Positions 33,608 to 42,575 of a stretch of 64,000 nt of DNA are shown piece after piece. The notes under the pieces are model-generated. The model was not told where the DNA came from. It worked only from the letters and a program-made list of their open reading frames with translations, and did not search any database. This DNA comes from Acidobacteriota bacterium. Lineage in GTDB: Bacteria; Acidobacteriota; UBA6911; RPQK01; JAJDTT01. The DNA lies in NCBI GenBank assembly GCA_028874215.1, contig JAPPLF010000100.1:1-64000 (forward strand). The letters are read 5' to 3'. The position numbers were made by a program, and so were the translations under genes. Each line of letters starts with the position of its first letter. The first letter of the stretch is position 1.

Positions 33608-34687
33608 CTAACTTGTTTCCGGGGTTCCCGACAGCTCGGTCTTGAGCTCGTCGATGGCCGTCACCGGACTGGGATCCTCACCGTTGAGGAGTCCCAGATA
33701 GACGCTGGCGTAGTCGCCCAACAGAATCAGCATCAGCAAACGGTCCAGCCAACTGCCGCCTTCGGTCCGGACCTCCAGAGTGGTCCCGGAACGCCGGGAG
33801 AGGAACCTCCGGGTCCAATCCAATCGGAGCCGGATCCGGGGGTGGTCCTCCGAGTCCCTGAGGAAAACAGGAAGTATACGCTCTAACAGGCCTGCCGGGT
33901 GTCTCCATCCCACGACCTCGTTGTGATTCATTTCGGGAAGGGCCTTCCAGCAGGCGAGCTGCTTGCCGTTTTCCGCGAACTGCCCGCACCACCGGCGGGC
34001 CACCAGTTCCAAACGGTCCTGGCTGCCGTAAACGAAGGGGACTCTCCCGTGGAGGGCTTGAGCGGCCTGCTTGGCCGGGTTCTCGGAGGACGGCTGATCG
34101 GGTCCGTACGCCCGGACCCGGTCCCGGACCCAATGCAGGCATTGCTCCAGTTCCCGGTCGCGGCTCGGAATCAGCGACAGGCGGCTCAGGATGGCCAGAC
34201 AGGGGAACGACAAGTACCCCAGAGCCGATCGGGGAGGCTGCCCGCCGGGAATCCGGGCCCACGGGTGTCCATGCTCCCGGGCCAGGCGCGCCAGGGCGCC
34301 GCCCGAAGAGATGCAGACGATGGAGGATCCAGCAGCATGGGCCGCCTGGAAGGCCGACGCTGTCTCCTCCGTGTTGCCCGAGTAGCTGCAGAGCAACGAA
34401 AGAGTCCGGGGACCGGTAAATCCCGGAGCTCCGTAGCTCCGGTTCACCCACAACGGGACCTTCAGTTCCCGGCCCAGATAAGCCTGCAGAAAGTCGCCGG
34501 CCGCCGCCGACCCACCCATTCCGCTGACCGTAACCGATCGAACCCCGCCGGGACACGCCGGTAAATCGACTTGGTCTCCGATCTTCAGCGCCTGCTCCAG
34601 TTGACGGTCGAACCGTCCCAGGTAGCCGAGCATGTGCCGGGTGTCGCGGCGCCGGATCTGGCGCGAGTCGTCTAGGATCGGGTTCAT
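33608..34687 (-). CDS. Bifunctional phosphoglucose/phosphomannose isomerase
   Basis: This 359-residue SIS-domain protein has the features of the archaeal/bacterial PGI/PMI family. VSGMGGSAAAGDF forms the first sugar-phosphate loop, SLLCSYSGNTEET is the SIS Ser/Thr cluster, and EMNHNEVVGW carries the catalytic Glu-His region. It interconverts fructose-6-P with glucose-6-P or mannose-6-P. The start is the ATG at 34687 with AAGGAG about ten bases upstream; the longer frame overlaps the M16-like gene. The downstream gene supplies the matching mutase. Confidence 0.9.
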   Translation of the reverse strand: MNPILDDSRQIRRRDTRHMLGYLGRFDRQLEQALKIGDQVDLPACPGGVRSVTVSGMGGSAAAGDFLQAYLGRELKVPLWVNRSYGAPGFTGPRTLSLLCSYSGNTEETASAFQAAHAAGSSIVCISSGGALARLAREHGHPWARIPGGQPPRSALGYLSFPCLAILSRLSLIPSRDRELEQCLHWVRDRVRAYGPDQPSSENPAKQAAQALHGRVPFVYGSQDRLELVARRWCGQFAENGKQLACWKALPEMNHNEVVGWRHPAGLLERILPVFLRDSEDHPRIRLRLDWTRRFLSRRSGTTLEVRTEGGSWLDRLLMLILLGDYASVYLGLLNGEDPSPVTAIDELKTELSGTPETS

Positions 34688-34722
34688 CCCGGCCGGTCTC
34701 CTTGCCAAAGAGGCGTCGTTTC

Positions 34723-37428
34723 TCAACCGCCTTTCTGAACCGTTTCGGGAAAGTACCGGTTGGCAAAGGATCGGATGTGGCTGGGCGTCACGTTTCGGAT
34801 CAACGAAACGTAACCCCGTGGCGGCCGGGAGTCGGTCTTGGAAAAGGCTCTCAAGGCCAATTGAAGGAGCCGGTTCTGCCGATCCTGGCGGAGGGCGTGA
34901 TGGTGAGTGATGGCGCCCACGATGGCGCTCAGGATGTCGTTCCTGGAGAACTGGACCCTGGCGAGGCTGGAGAGCAACGTCAACAACTCGCGTCGAGCCT
35001 CCTTCTCCTGACCCTCGACGGATGACACCGAGGCGAAAAGGGCGCCCCGGCTCAATGTCGACTGCAGTTGGAGATCCGGGTCGGACAGCGTAGGGCTTCC
35101 GGCAGGCACCAGGTCCCGGATTTGAGGACTCAGGAGAAGATGTTTCCAGACGTCGGCGACGTAGGAGTCGCGGGTCCCGTAGGCGGGTCCGGGCAATCCC
35201 ACCATCACCTCGCCCTCATGCTCCACGACGGCCGGTTCAAAGTCGGGTTGGTCCGGTTCCTCCTCGAGCTCCTCTTCCTCGTCTTTGCGGACCGCCCAGC
35301 GGCGCTGATACCGGCTGTTGGCCAGTCGGGAAATGAAATCGTCCAGGAAGGAGGTCCCCTCGATATCTCCCAGGATGAAGATCCAGGGGTGGACGCCCTG
35401 CATCCGAATCCGGAGCCATTCGTCCACGTTTTGCAGTTCCAGCCGTGAGACCGATTCCCACGACCCCAGCCGGTCCAGGCCATACGGATGAGACCCGTAC
35501 AGGAGCGTGCGGGTTCTGCGAAGGGGCCGGGATCGGTGGTCATCCTGCCAGGTCCGGATCTCGGCAAGCAGTTGTTGACGCTCCAGGATCAGGGACTGTT
35601 TGTCCAACCCCGACTCCCGGTACCAATCGATCAGGAATTCCAGAAGCTCGGGAAGATGGCGGGACAGCGCGGTGCAGCGGAGGCCGAAGAAGTCCGGTTC
35701 GTTGACCACCTGGATGTCGGTGCCCATGAGCTCCAGGTCGTACCAGCGGAGCTCTCCCTTTTCTTCCACCGCCTGCCGGAGTGTGCTCCGGACCATGAGC
35801 TCAGTGATCCCGGCGTTGCCGGCCGACTCGTGAATCCGGCCTCCGGGAAAGAACACCCCCAAGTGAACCAGAGGCGCCGTATGCTCTTCCTGGAAGTAGA
35901 CCGAAGGTCCTCTCAGGATCGACGTGGACTTGAACTCGAGCCGCGAGAACCGGGGCTGGAACCGCACCGGTGCGAAATCGTCGCCCCGCGCCGACCTCAG
36001 GGGGGAATCCTGCTGCCGGAGGGTCGCCGGCGGCACCAGCAGGTCCAGCATCTCCTGGAACGAAGACGCCGAGAATGTGCGTTTCTCCGCGGTCGCGGGG
36101 TAATACTCCAAGACCGCCAACCGGTCGGTCTTCAAGTACTTGGAAACCGCTTCCCGCACCCGGGCCGGAGTCATGGCCTGGACCCGGTCGATGGTTTCCG
36201 GTCCCTGCCAGAAGCGGCCGGCCGCCTCCATCCTGGCCTGCCGGACTGCCCGCTGCAGAAGACTGTTCTGGTCCCGGTAGAAGTCCTTTACGAAGAGAGC
36301 CTTGGCCCGGTTGAGGAGGCCCGGGGTGATCCCCTGCCGTTTGATGTCCTCCACGACGGCCAGAGTTTCGACTTCGACCCGGTCGATCCGGTCGGGGGAA
36401 CCGGCCAGTGAGATCCGGAAGAGGCCCGACCCGGAATCGGCCTCAATGCGGGCCTGCGACCAGATCGCCGTTCCCGGTTGCACCAGCTTCTGGTGGAGCA
36501 AGGAGCTTTTCCCCTGACCCAGGAGGTACGCCAGCAGCAGGAGGGCTTCGTGATCGGGATGTGCGAGACCCGGAATGCTGTAGCCCAGCATTACGTGAGC
36601 CTGCTGCAGCTTTCCGGTCAGGTGGCGGTAGGTCAGACGCGTTACCGAGGGGCGCCAAGGCTTCTGTTCAGGTTTCTTCGCCCGCCGCCGGATCCGCTTC
36701 TTCCCCGCGGGACGGTTCCCATAAATGCGGGCCACGTGCTCCAACACCTGGCTCCGCAGCACCGCGCCGGAGACGGACAGAATCAGCCGGGAGGGGTGGT
36801 AGCGCTCCTGGTGCAGCCGGACCAACGACTCGCGGAGTTCCTCAGATTGGTTCGCCGGCGCCGCGCCGGGCAGCAGGCTTTCCAGCAACCTGGCCCGGGT
36901 AAACTCCCGGGGAGAGTGCTGGAGCATGCGGTCCTGCTCCTCCACCGCTGCCATGGCCCGCTCCAACTCGAGTTCCGACGGAGCCGGCGGATCCAGCAGG
37001 TGGGCATGAGCCTTCAGCGCGTCTTCCAGATGGTCGGCGGGCGCCGTGGAGACAAACGACGGTCCCCTGAGGCCCTCTTCAGGTTCAGGCCTCAGTTGCG
37101 AGGCCGCCTCGAAACTCAGGGTCTTGAGCTCTTCGTTGGCCAACAAGAGCCGGGAGAGCAACCTCTCCCGGCGCCGGTCGCGTGGAGTCCCGTCAGACCC
37201 ACGCAGATAGGTGACCACTGACGCCAGGGGAGCTGCGGGATGTTCTTCGATGAGCAGGGTCAGTCCGTTCCTGAAAACAACCCGAATCAGGTTCTGGCGG
37301 TCTTCCCGGTGAGCCAGGCTCCGCTCATATTCGGGCCGGGCGAGATCCCGGCGGCCCGACTGGCGTTCGGCCCCGGAAACGGGCAGGCTCAGGACCAGAA
37401 ACGAGAGTCCGAAAACCGCCGCTCTCAT
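34723..37428 (-). CDS. Secreted M16-like protein with both zinc motifs lost
   Basis: The 901-residue protein has a signal peptide (MRAAVFGLSFLVLSLPVSGA) and two M16 halves of about 430 residues, each beginning with the family pattern (NGLTLLIEEHPAAPL; then TSILRGPSVYFQEEHTAPL). In active M16 peptidases the next helix contains HxxEH. Here the first half reads RLLSRLLLANEE and the second AGITELMVRSTL, so neither half keeps the zinc ligands. It is therefore probably a non-catalytic periplasmic M16 homologue, perhaps a binding or partner subunit. No active M16 gene lies in this window. It heads the operon that continues to 30226. Confidence 0.85.
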   Translation of the reverse strand: MRAAVFGLSFLVLSLPVSGAERQSGRRDLARPEYERSLAHREDRQNLIRVVFRNGLTLLIEEHPAAPLASVVTYLRGSDGTPRDRRRERLLSRLLLANEELKTLSFEAASQLRPEPEEGLRGPSFVSTAPADHLEDALKAHAHLLDPPAPSELELERAMAAVEEQDRMLQHSPREFTRARLLESLLPGAAPANQSEELRESLVRLHQERYHPSRLILSVSGAVLRSQVLEHVARIYGNRPAGKKRIRRRAKKPEQKPWRPSVTRLTYRHLTGKLQQAHVMLGYSIPGLAHPDHEALLLLAYLLGQGKSSLLHQKLVQPGTAIWSQARIEADSGSGLFRISLAGSPDRIDRVEVETLAVVEDIKRQGITPGLLNRAKALFVKDFYRDQNSLLQRAVRQARMEAAGRFWQGPETIDRVQAMTPARVREAVSKYLKTDRLAVLEYYPATAEKRTFSASSFQEMLDLLVPPATLRQQDSPLRSARGDDFAPVRFQPRFSRLEFKSTSILRGPSVYFQEEHTAPLVHLGVFFPGGRIHESAGNAGITELMVRSTLRQAVEEKGELRWYDLELMGTDIQVVNEPDFFGLRCTALSRHLPELLEFLIDWYRESGLDKQSLILERQQLLAEIRTWQDDHRSRPLRRTRTLLYGSHPYGLDRLGSWESVSRLELQNVDEWLRIRMQGVHPWIFILGDIEGTSFLDDFISRLANSRYQRRWAVRKDEEEELEEEPDQPDFEPAVVEHEGEVMVGLPGPAYGTRDSYVADVWKHLLLSPQIRDLVPAGSPTLSDPDLQLQSTLSRGALFASVSSVEGQEKEARRELLTLLSSLARVQFSRNDILSAIVGAITHHHALRQDRQNRLLQLALRAFSKTDSRPPRGYVSLIRNVTPSHIRSFANRYFPETVQKGG

Positions 37429-37470
37429 GTTGAAATCGTAGCAATCGGGGGGGCCGAACTCAATTTGGAA

Positions 37471-37498
37471 TTGGGCCGGGAACCCGGTAAATTAGAAT
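37471..37498 (+). promoter_or_regulatory. Promoter-like hexamers before the sigma-factor gene
   Basis: TTGGGC and TAGAAT (37493-37498) are 16 bases apart. The ATG begins four bases after TAGAAT and no ribosome site intervenes, so the transcript would be leaderless or nearly so. Confidence 0.4.
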
Positions 37499-37502
37499 TG
37501 TC

Positions 37503-38099
37503 ATGAAGGGGAAACCGCTGGAACAAGGGGATCTCATAGAGGGTCTCAAGAGCCGGGACACCAAGGTCATCGACACCTTCGTGGATCAGTTTTCCCGCCC
37601 TCTCTTCGGCGTCATCCTCAATTACACCAAGAACCCGTCCGACGCCGAGGAGATCCTCCAGGACACGCTGCTCAGGGTCATCCGCAAGATCGACACTTTT
37701 CGGCAGCAGAGCGATATCTGGCCCTGGATGAAGAGGATCGCCGTAAACAACAGCATCATGTGGTTGCGCAAGCACCGGCGCTACCAGGAGATCCAGTGGG
37801 ACGAATGGATGCCCCGTTTCCGGGAGGATGGCGAGTTGGCCTACCCGATCTTCGGCTGGTCCGGGGACCCGGAAGAGGTGTTTCTGAATCGGGAGCTGTC
37901 GGCGCAACTTTACGAGGCCATTCAGTCCTTGCCCTTCCAATATCGGGCGCCGCTGGTGCTCCGCGATATCGACGGCTACCCAATTCGGCAGATCGCGTCC
38001 CTGTTGGGCCTCAAGGAGGCCACCACCAAGACCAGGATTCATCGAGCCCGCCTCTTCTTGCGGGAGAAGTTGGCTCGCTACCATGACGGGAGGACATGA
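37503..38099 (+). CDS. RNA polymerase sigma factor, ECF type
   Basis: This 198-residue protein has sigma region 2 (PSDAEEILQDTLLRVIRKIDTF, Pro-rich WPWMKRIAVNN) and region 4 (LPFQYRAPLVLRDIDGYPIRQIASLLGL, then KTRIHRARLFLREKL). It lacks regions 1 and 3, as expected of ECF factors, which direct RNA polymerase to stress or envelope genes. Its stop overlaps the start of a zinc-finger anti-sigma gene by four bases, the usual coupled arrangement. The nearest divergent gene is the M16-like operon, a possible target. Confidence 0.94.
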   Translation: MKGKPLEQGDLIEGLKSRDTKVIDTFVDQFSRPLFGVILNYTKNPSDAEEILQDTLLRVIRKIDTFRQQSDIWPWMKRIAVNNSIMWLRKHRRYQEIQWDEWMPRFREDGELAYPIFGWSGDPEEVFLNRELSAQLYEAIQSLPFQYRAPLVLRDIDGYPIRQIASLLGLKEATTKTRIHRARLFLREKLARYHDGRT

Positions 38100-38410
38100 A
38101 CTTCAGAAATCGGCGCACTGACCTGCTCACCTGCAAGGAGTGCATTCACCTGCTCTTGGACTACGCCGACGGCTCAATGGCCCCCGCAGTCCGGCGCAAG
38201 CTGGACGAACATCTGTCCGCCTGTCCGCCCTGCCAGCACTATCTCCGCAGCTATACTTCCTGTACGGAAATGGTTCAACAACTGCGAGATCAAGAGGCTC
38301 AGGTCCCGGCGGAACTCCAGGATCGGCTCAAGTCGTTTCTGAGGGAGCAGGTGAAGCTCCCATGGCCCGAGCCACGCCGCCGCCGGGCGAAGTGGTCCAA
38401 AAGAGTGTGA
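38096..38410 (+). CDS. Zinc-binding anti-sigma factor domain protein
   Basis: The 104-residue protein has the ZAS signature H39-xxx-C43-xx-C46 in LDEHLSACPPCQHYL, with an earlier Cys pair (LLTCKECIH). Such domains wrap around a cognate ECF sigma and release it on a signal. No membrane segment is present, so this is a soluble anti-sigma, perhaps redox-responsive. The tail is basic (EPRRRRAKWSKRV). The ATGA overlap with the sigma gene supports a matched pair. Confidence 0.9.
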   Translation: MNFRNRRTDLLTCKECIHLLLDYADGSMAPAVRRKLDEHLSACPPCQHYLRSYTSCTEMVQQLRDQEAQVPAELQDRLKSFLREQVKLPWPEPRRRRAKWSKRV

Positions 38411-38419
38411 TCTGACAGC

Positions 38420-38480
38420 CCGCGGCGAAAGTCGTCGCGGCATTCGACCGCATCCATGGCGTGAGCTTGCGGCCATGGAT
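38420..38480. terminator. Two adjacent perfect hairpins
   Basis: The first, 38420-38440, has a nine-base stem (CCGCGGCGA / TCGTCGCGG, one G-U) with loop AAG. The second, 38452-38480, pairs ATCCATGGC with GCCATGGAT around 11 bases. They lie between the anti-sigma gene and a convergent gene. No T-run follows, so termination is only a guess. Confidence 0.45.
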
Positions 38481-38560
38481 CTCCATTTCTCTACGGAATG
38501 GCGTAGCCCCTGCCTTGCCGCCTTTGTCAACCAGGTTGCATTGGGGTCCACGACCTCGAG

Positions 38561-39262
38561 TCAGAACAGGTTTTTCCGGGTCAACTCGATCCTCAAGTCG
38601 CGTCGAATGTAGATTTCGACAAACTCACGCAACCACACGTCTTTCGCAGCCGTGAACCGTTCCATCAGTTCTTGTTCGGGTCTGTCCGTGAGGTAAACGA
38701 TTCGCCACCGGTTAAGAGGTCGGAATTCACCACCATCAACCGAGTGCTCAACGTGAAAGACAGGCTGTCCTTCGCCGGCACGAAGCAAGTTCCCGTCGCT
38801 ATCGAGGAGTTCGGCCGCCCCTATGAAGGTGGCCCTTTGCCGTGCCGGGTTGAGGAGGACCTGTTCCAGGACCAACCCGCGCTCTGATGGCTTGAGCCAG
38901 AGGCGTTGCCGCGAGCAGCGCACGAAGGATTCGGTTCCATCGGCCGCCGCCTGCCGCCGCCAATGGTGTGAGCTGCCCTCCGATACAACGGAAGGAATAT
39001 AGAGATCGGGTCGGAACGCCTTTTTCACCTCCATGTCCCACAGCATGGTTCGGGTGAACCTGAGCGGTTCGTTCATGCGGTAGTTCCGGGCGAGCACCAG
39101 GTTGATGTCAACCGGGGTCAGCTCGATTCTTGTGTTGAGTGGGTCGTTCCACGCCCGCTCAAACTCTGCCTCATGATCCAGCTGATTCAACGGCCTGGTC
39201 GCCTCCTCCCGAGGGTCGGCGTCTTTCTCTTCGTCGGCTTCTCCGAGTGGCATCCCTCGCAT
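38561..39262 (-). CDS. Hypothetical protein
   Basis: I do not recognise this 233-residue protein. It has no signal peptide or membrane helix. The N-terminal 35 residues are highly charged, then a body follows with aromatic beta-like segments such as TRTMLWDMEVKKAF, RPDLYIPSVVSEG, FHVEHSVDGGEF and NRWRIVYLT. The two W-R and HVEH patches look conserved-domain-like rather than random. It is convergent with the anti-sigma gene and 130 bases from the SLC13 gene on the same strand. Confidence 0.55.
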   Translation of the reverse strand: MRGMPLGEADEEKDADPREEATRPLNQLDHEAEFERAWNDPLNTRIELTPVDINLVLARNYRMNEPLRFTRTMLWDMEVKKAFRPDLYIPSVVSEGSSHHWRRQAAADGTESFVRCSRQRLWLKPSERGLVLEQVLLNPARQRATFIGAAELLDSDGNLLRAGEGQPVFHVEHSVDGGEFRPLNRWRIVYLTDRPEQELMERFTAAKDVWLREFVEIYIRRDLRIELTRKNLF

Positions 39263-39391
39263 CTCAAGCCATTCTCTCCCGGCTCTTGTCCAGACTGCGC
39301 AGTAATTCCAGGCACCTGTTGAAACGGATGCGGCGCCACCAGCTTCAGGTCAGCCCGGCCCGCGTGCGGCGCCCCAACCTGCCGCAGTTTG

Positions 39392-40828
39392 TTAACCCAC
39401 CGCAAATGCTTGCATCGCCGGTACCAGGATCATGCTCAGCACGATCACGACGATCGACGTCAGGACGGTGGCGACGAGGCCGACTCGGAACATCGTCCCG
39501 AATCCAACGGCGCCGAACGCGAAGGTCGCGGCCGCGGCCGGGCTGGACCAGGGAAATGCCACCGCCTGGGCCGTGCCCGCGATAATCCGGGCCAGAATCG
39601 TGGGGTTGTAGCCGAGAGCGTCCGCAATCGGAAAAAGAATCGTGGAAACCATGATCGAAGTTGCCGCTCCGCTGGCCAACTGGGTCAACAGTGGCGTCGC
39701 CAGGCCTGCAATCCAGGGCAATGCCCCCGCGGTGACGTTGCCCGTCAGACTGCCGGCGAGCCAATCGATGGCGCCCAGAGTGGTCAATACGTCCGCCAGT
39801 GCCATCCCTCCGAGCACCAGGAACAATACGTTCCATCCGACGCCTTGCTGAAAGTCGCTGGTTTCCAGCGTCATTTCACCACGCTTCGCGTCCACCGGCA
39901 GCACGAAGAGAAGCACCATGGCCACCGGGGGCACGTACCAGATCTCGAGAAACCCGATATCGGCGACGGTGGGCAGGGTCCATAGCGCCAGCATCAGAAT
40001 CAGCACGAAAAGAACGTTTTTTTCGCTTCGGCTCATAGGGCCCAGTTGTTCACGTTCCTTGAGAAAGCGGGAGTGGGCATTGGGGATGGCCTGCACCTCG
40101 AGAGGCAACATGACCTTCAGGATCAGATAGCAGACCGGGAAGTGGGCCACCGTCAGGATGACGCCGGTCGACATCCACTGTGCGAAGCTGACGCTGTAGC
40201 CGGTCAACTGCTCCAGCAGCGAAAGGGTCAGCGCATTGAATACGATGCCTGTCGGAGTTGCCAGCGCCCCGGCCGCGGCACCGTACAGAACGGCCAGGCT
40301 CGCCGCTGCCGACATACGCTTCGCGCCGGGCGCCACGGACCGGGTGAGCGACAACACGATCGGCGTCATCATCACGATGACCGCCAGGTCACTGAACACT
40401 GAGGACATCACCGCGGATACGACCAGGATTGCCAAGATCAAGCCGGTGCCGGAACGCGCCACGCCTGGAACGCATAGGGCGGCGAGGGCGATTCTCCGCG
40501 CCAGACCGTGCTTTTGAAACGCATGGCCGAAAAGCATGACGCCTATCAGGTAGGGCAGGATGACATGCCCGTAAGTGGCGGCCACTTCGGATAGGCCCAT
40601 CTGCGCACCGATCGGTAGGAGCACGAACGGCAGGAAACTGGTGACCCCCCAAGGAACCGGCGTGGTCACCCACCAGGCCACGACCCAGGCGTATCCACCG
40701 AGGGCGACGTGCGCCTCCGGCGCAAGACCGGTCAGTGGCGCGGCGAGGACGACGGCGAACGCGGCTGGTCCGGCCAGTACGCGCAACACAAATGCCCGCC
40801 GACCGCTCAAATGCTTAGCGATTTCCAC
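39392..40828 (-). CDS. SLC13/DASS-family anion symporter
   Basis: This 478-residue membrane protein has about eleven helices, including re-entrant hairpins typical of the divalent anion/sodium symporters (SVFSDLAVIVMMTPIVLSL and the matching C-terminal SGAATSIMVSTILFPIADALG, both rich in small residues and Ser/Thr). Relatives take up dicarboxylates, citrate or sulfate. Its start overlaps the end of the upstream permease gene by 14 bases, so the two transporters are probably expressed together. Confidence 0.85.
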   Translation of the reverse strand: MEIAKHLSGRRAFVLRVLAGPAAFAVVLAAPLTGLAPEAHVALGGYAWVVAWWVTTPVPWGVTSFLPFVLLPIGAQMGLSEVAATYGHVILPYLIGVMLFGHAFQKHGLARRIALAALCVPGVARSGTGLILAILVVSAVMSSVFSDLAVIVMMTPIVLSLTRSVAPGAKRMSAAASLAVLYGAAAGALATPTGIVFNALTLSLLEQLTGYSVSFAQWMSTGVILTVAHFPVCYLILKVMLPLEVQAIPNAHSRFLKEREQLGPMSRSEKNVLFVLILMLALWTLPTVADIGFLEIWYVPPVAMVLLFVLPVDAKRGEMTLETSDFQQGVGWNVLFLVLGGMALADVLTTLGAIDWLAGSLTGNVTAGALPWIAGLATPLLTQLASGAATSIMVSTILFPIADALGYNPTILARIIAGTAQAVAFPWSSPAAAATFAFGAVGFGTMFRVGLVATVLTSIVVIVLSMILVPAMQAFAVG

Positions 40829-42575
40829 GGCCCTTGTCCGGGACGGCTACATGGACGGTTACGATATCCGTGTCGTGGAACTGCTGGTGGCGAACGGAGG
40901 ACGCAATGTGCCGCAACAGCCGTAGCGAAATCTCCCGTTCCACAACGACGTCGTCGGGTGTCTCCGTAAGCAGTCCGATCCGGTTCTGAAGGTTCCCTTC
41001 ACCAGGCGCAGCGACAAACTCCAGGACAGCGCCAGCAGCTTCCTTGTGCGCCTGCAGCAGAAGGCGCCGCCGCTCGCGCTTCCTGTGGTTTTCATCCTCC
41101 CCGATCAGCGTCAATATCGTCTCCTCGGTGGCGGCGTCGAGGCGATGTGCCATGTTCGCCCCCCAGCCGTTGCGGGACGCGAACCTGTCGATGAACTCCC
41201 TGAGCTTCGGCAGCACGGAAATATTCAACTCCCCTTCAATCCGGCTGCGGCGCGGTGCCGTCACTTCCAGAAACAGGGTCATGAGGATCGCCACGATTCC
41301 CCCGGCGGTTATTCCGTTTCCCAGCAGACCTCCCCCCAGCTCCGAAAGAAGCCCTGGGAACAGCAGATCGTTCTGGCAGCCGACTCCAACCCAGAAAGCG
41401 ACACCGGAGATCATTCCCTTGCGATAGTCGATTCCGCCCTTTACGACTTCCGTCATGCCGCGCACGAAGGTCATCGCCAGCACCACGGTCAGGTAGGCGA
41501 CGATGACCGGGCTGGGTATCGCCAGAATCATGGCGAGGACCTTGGGCAGGAACGCCAATACCATGAGCACGCCACCGGCGGCGATTCCCACGCGGCGCGC
41601 CGCGACCCCGGTCAGCTCAATGGTCGGGGCGCTGACCGCGATGGTCTGCGTCGGCACGATCGCCGTGAGGCCGGACAGCAGCTTGCCGATGCCGTCCGCG
41701 GTCACCGCGCCTTCCACCGCCCGGTAGTCCACGGCCCGCGGCCGGCGCCATGAAACGCGCTGGACGGCAACCGTTCCGGTGATCGTCTGGATGGCGCCAA
41801 TGAGAGACACGAACACGAAGGCGGGAAGCAGCTCCACGAACGCCGGACCAAGGTCGATTCCGATACCCGGCCAGTCTCCTAGCGGCAGACCGATCCACGG
41901 CGCGCGTGCAACCCGTTCAAAGTCGTAGAGACCCAACGACCCGCCAACGACCGAACCCGCAACGACCCCGATCGCCGGAGCCCATAGACGCAACGATGCC
42001 CCCGCCGTCAGGGAGATGCCGCTGATGACCAGAATCGTCGCGAGTGCGGTGAAAAGCGGGGCCAGCGCCGTGTCGTGCGGCGCGTCGCCCAAGCGGCCAA
42101 AGACGACCGGCAGCACGGTTGCCGGTACCAGCATGTTCACCGTGCCGACGATGGTCGGTGTCAGAAGCCGCCTGAACAGAGCGAGCCGCATCGAAATCAC
42201 GATCGGTATCAGCGACGACGCGACCACCAGGGTGGCGAGGAGCGCTGGACCGCCCTCGGTGAGGGCACTGACGCAGACGCCGATAAAGGCTCCGGCAGGG
42301 CCCATAAAGAGGAGGTATCCTGCTCCGACCCGGCCCAACCGCACCGCCTGCAGCGCCGTACAGATGCCACTGACGGCGACCGCGCCGAACACGGCCCAGG
42401 ACAGGTACGCTTCAGTTCCGCCGCCGGCCCGGATAACGATAGTGGGGATAAAGATGATGCTGGTTATGCCCAGAACCACCAGCTGCAGGCCGCAACCGAA
42501 AGATAAAATCGCAGGAGGGTCCTCGTTGGGTTCGTAGCGAACGTCTGGAGCTCGTTGCTTGTGACCGTCGCTCAC
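40815..42575 (-). CDS. NCS2-family (SLC23) permease with a C-terminal soluble domain
   Basis: Residues about 20-425 form a nucleobase-transporter-like membrane domain with helical segments such as CGLQLVVLGITSIIF and the signature-like VPTQTIAVSAPTIELTG. The last 160 residues are soluble. LREFIDRFASRNGW, then LDAATEETILTLIGED and VAAPGEGNLQNRI, followed by LRLLRHIASSV, resemble an anti-sigma/histidine-kinase ATPase (HATPase_c_2) domain, but the N-box Asn and the second Asp-Gly box look degenerate. A permease of this class normally ends after about 450 residues. The tail may regulate transport or pass a signal. Confidence 0.78.
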   Translation of the reverse strand: MSDGHKQRAPDVRYEPNEDPPAILSFGCGLQLVVLGITSIIFIPTIVIRAGGGTEAYLSWAVFGAVAVSGICTALQAVRLGRVGAGYLLFMGPAGAFIGVCVSALTEGGPALLATLVVASSLIPIVISMRLALFRRLLTPTIVGTVNMLVPATVLPVVFGRLGDAPHDTALAPLFTALATILVISGISLTAGASLRLWAPAIGVVAGSVVGGSLGLYDFERVARAPWIGLPLGDWPGIGIDLGPAFVELLPAFVFVSLIGAIQTITGTVAVQRVSWRRPRAVDYRAVEGAVTADGIGKLLSGLTAIVPTQTIAVSAPTIELTGVAARRVGIAAGGVLMVLAFLPKVLAMILAIPSPVIVAYLTVVLAMTFVRGMTEVVKGGIDYRKGMISGVAFWVGVGCQNDLLFPGLLSELGGGLLGNGITAGGIVAILMTLFLEVTAPRRSRIEGELNISVLPKLREFIDRFASRNGWGANMAHRLDAATEETILTLIGEDENHRKRERRRLLLQAHKEAAGAVLEFVAAPGEGNLQNRIGLLTETPDDVVVEREISLRLLRHIASSVRHQQFHDTDIVTVHVAVPDKGRGNR

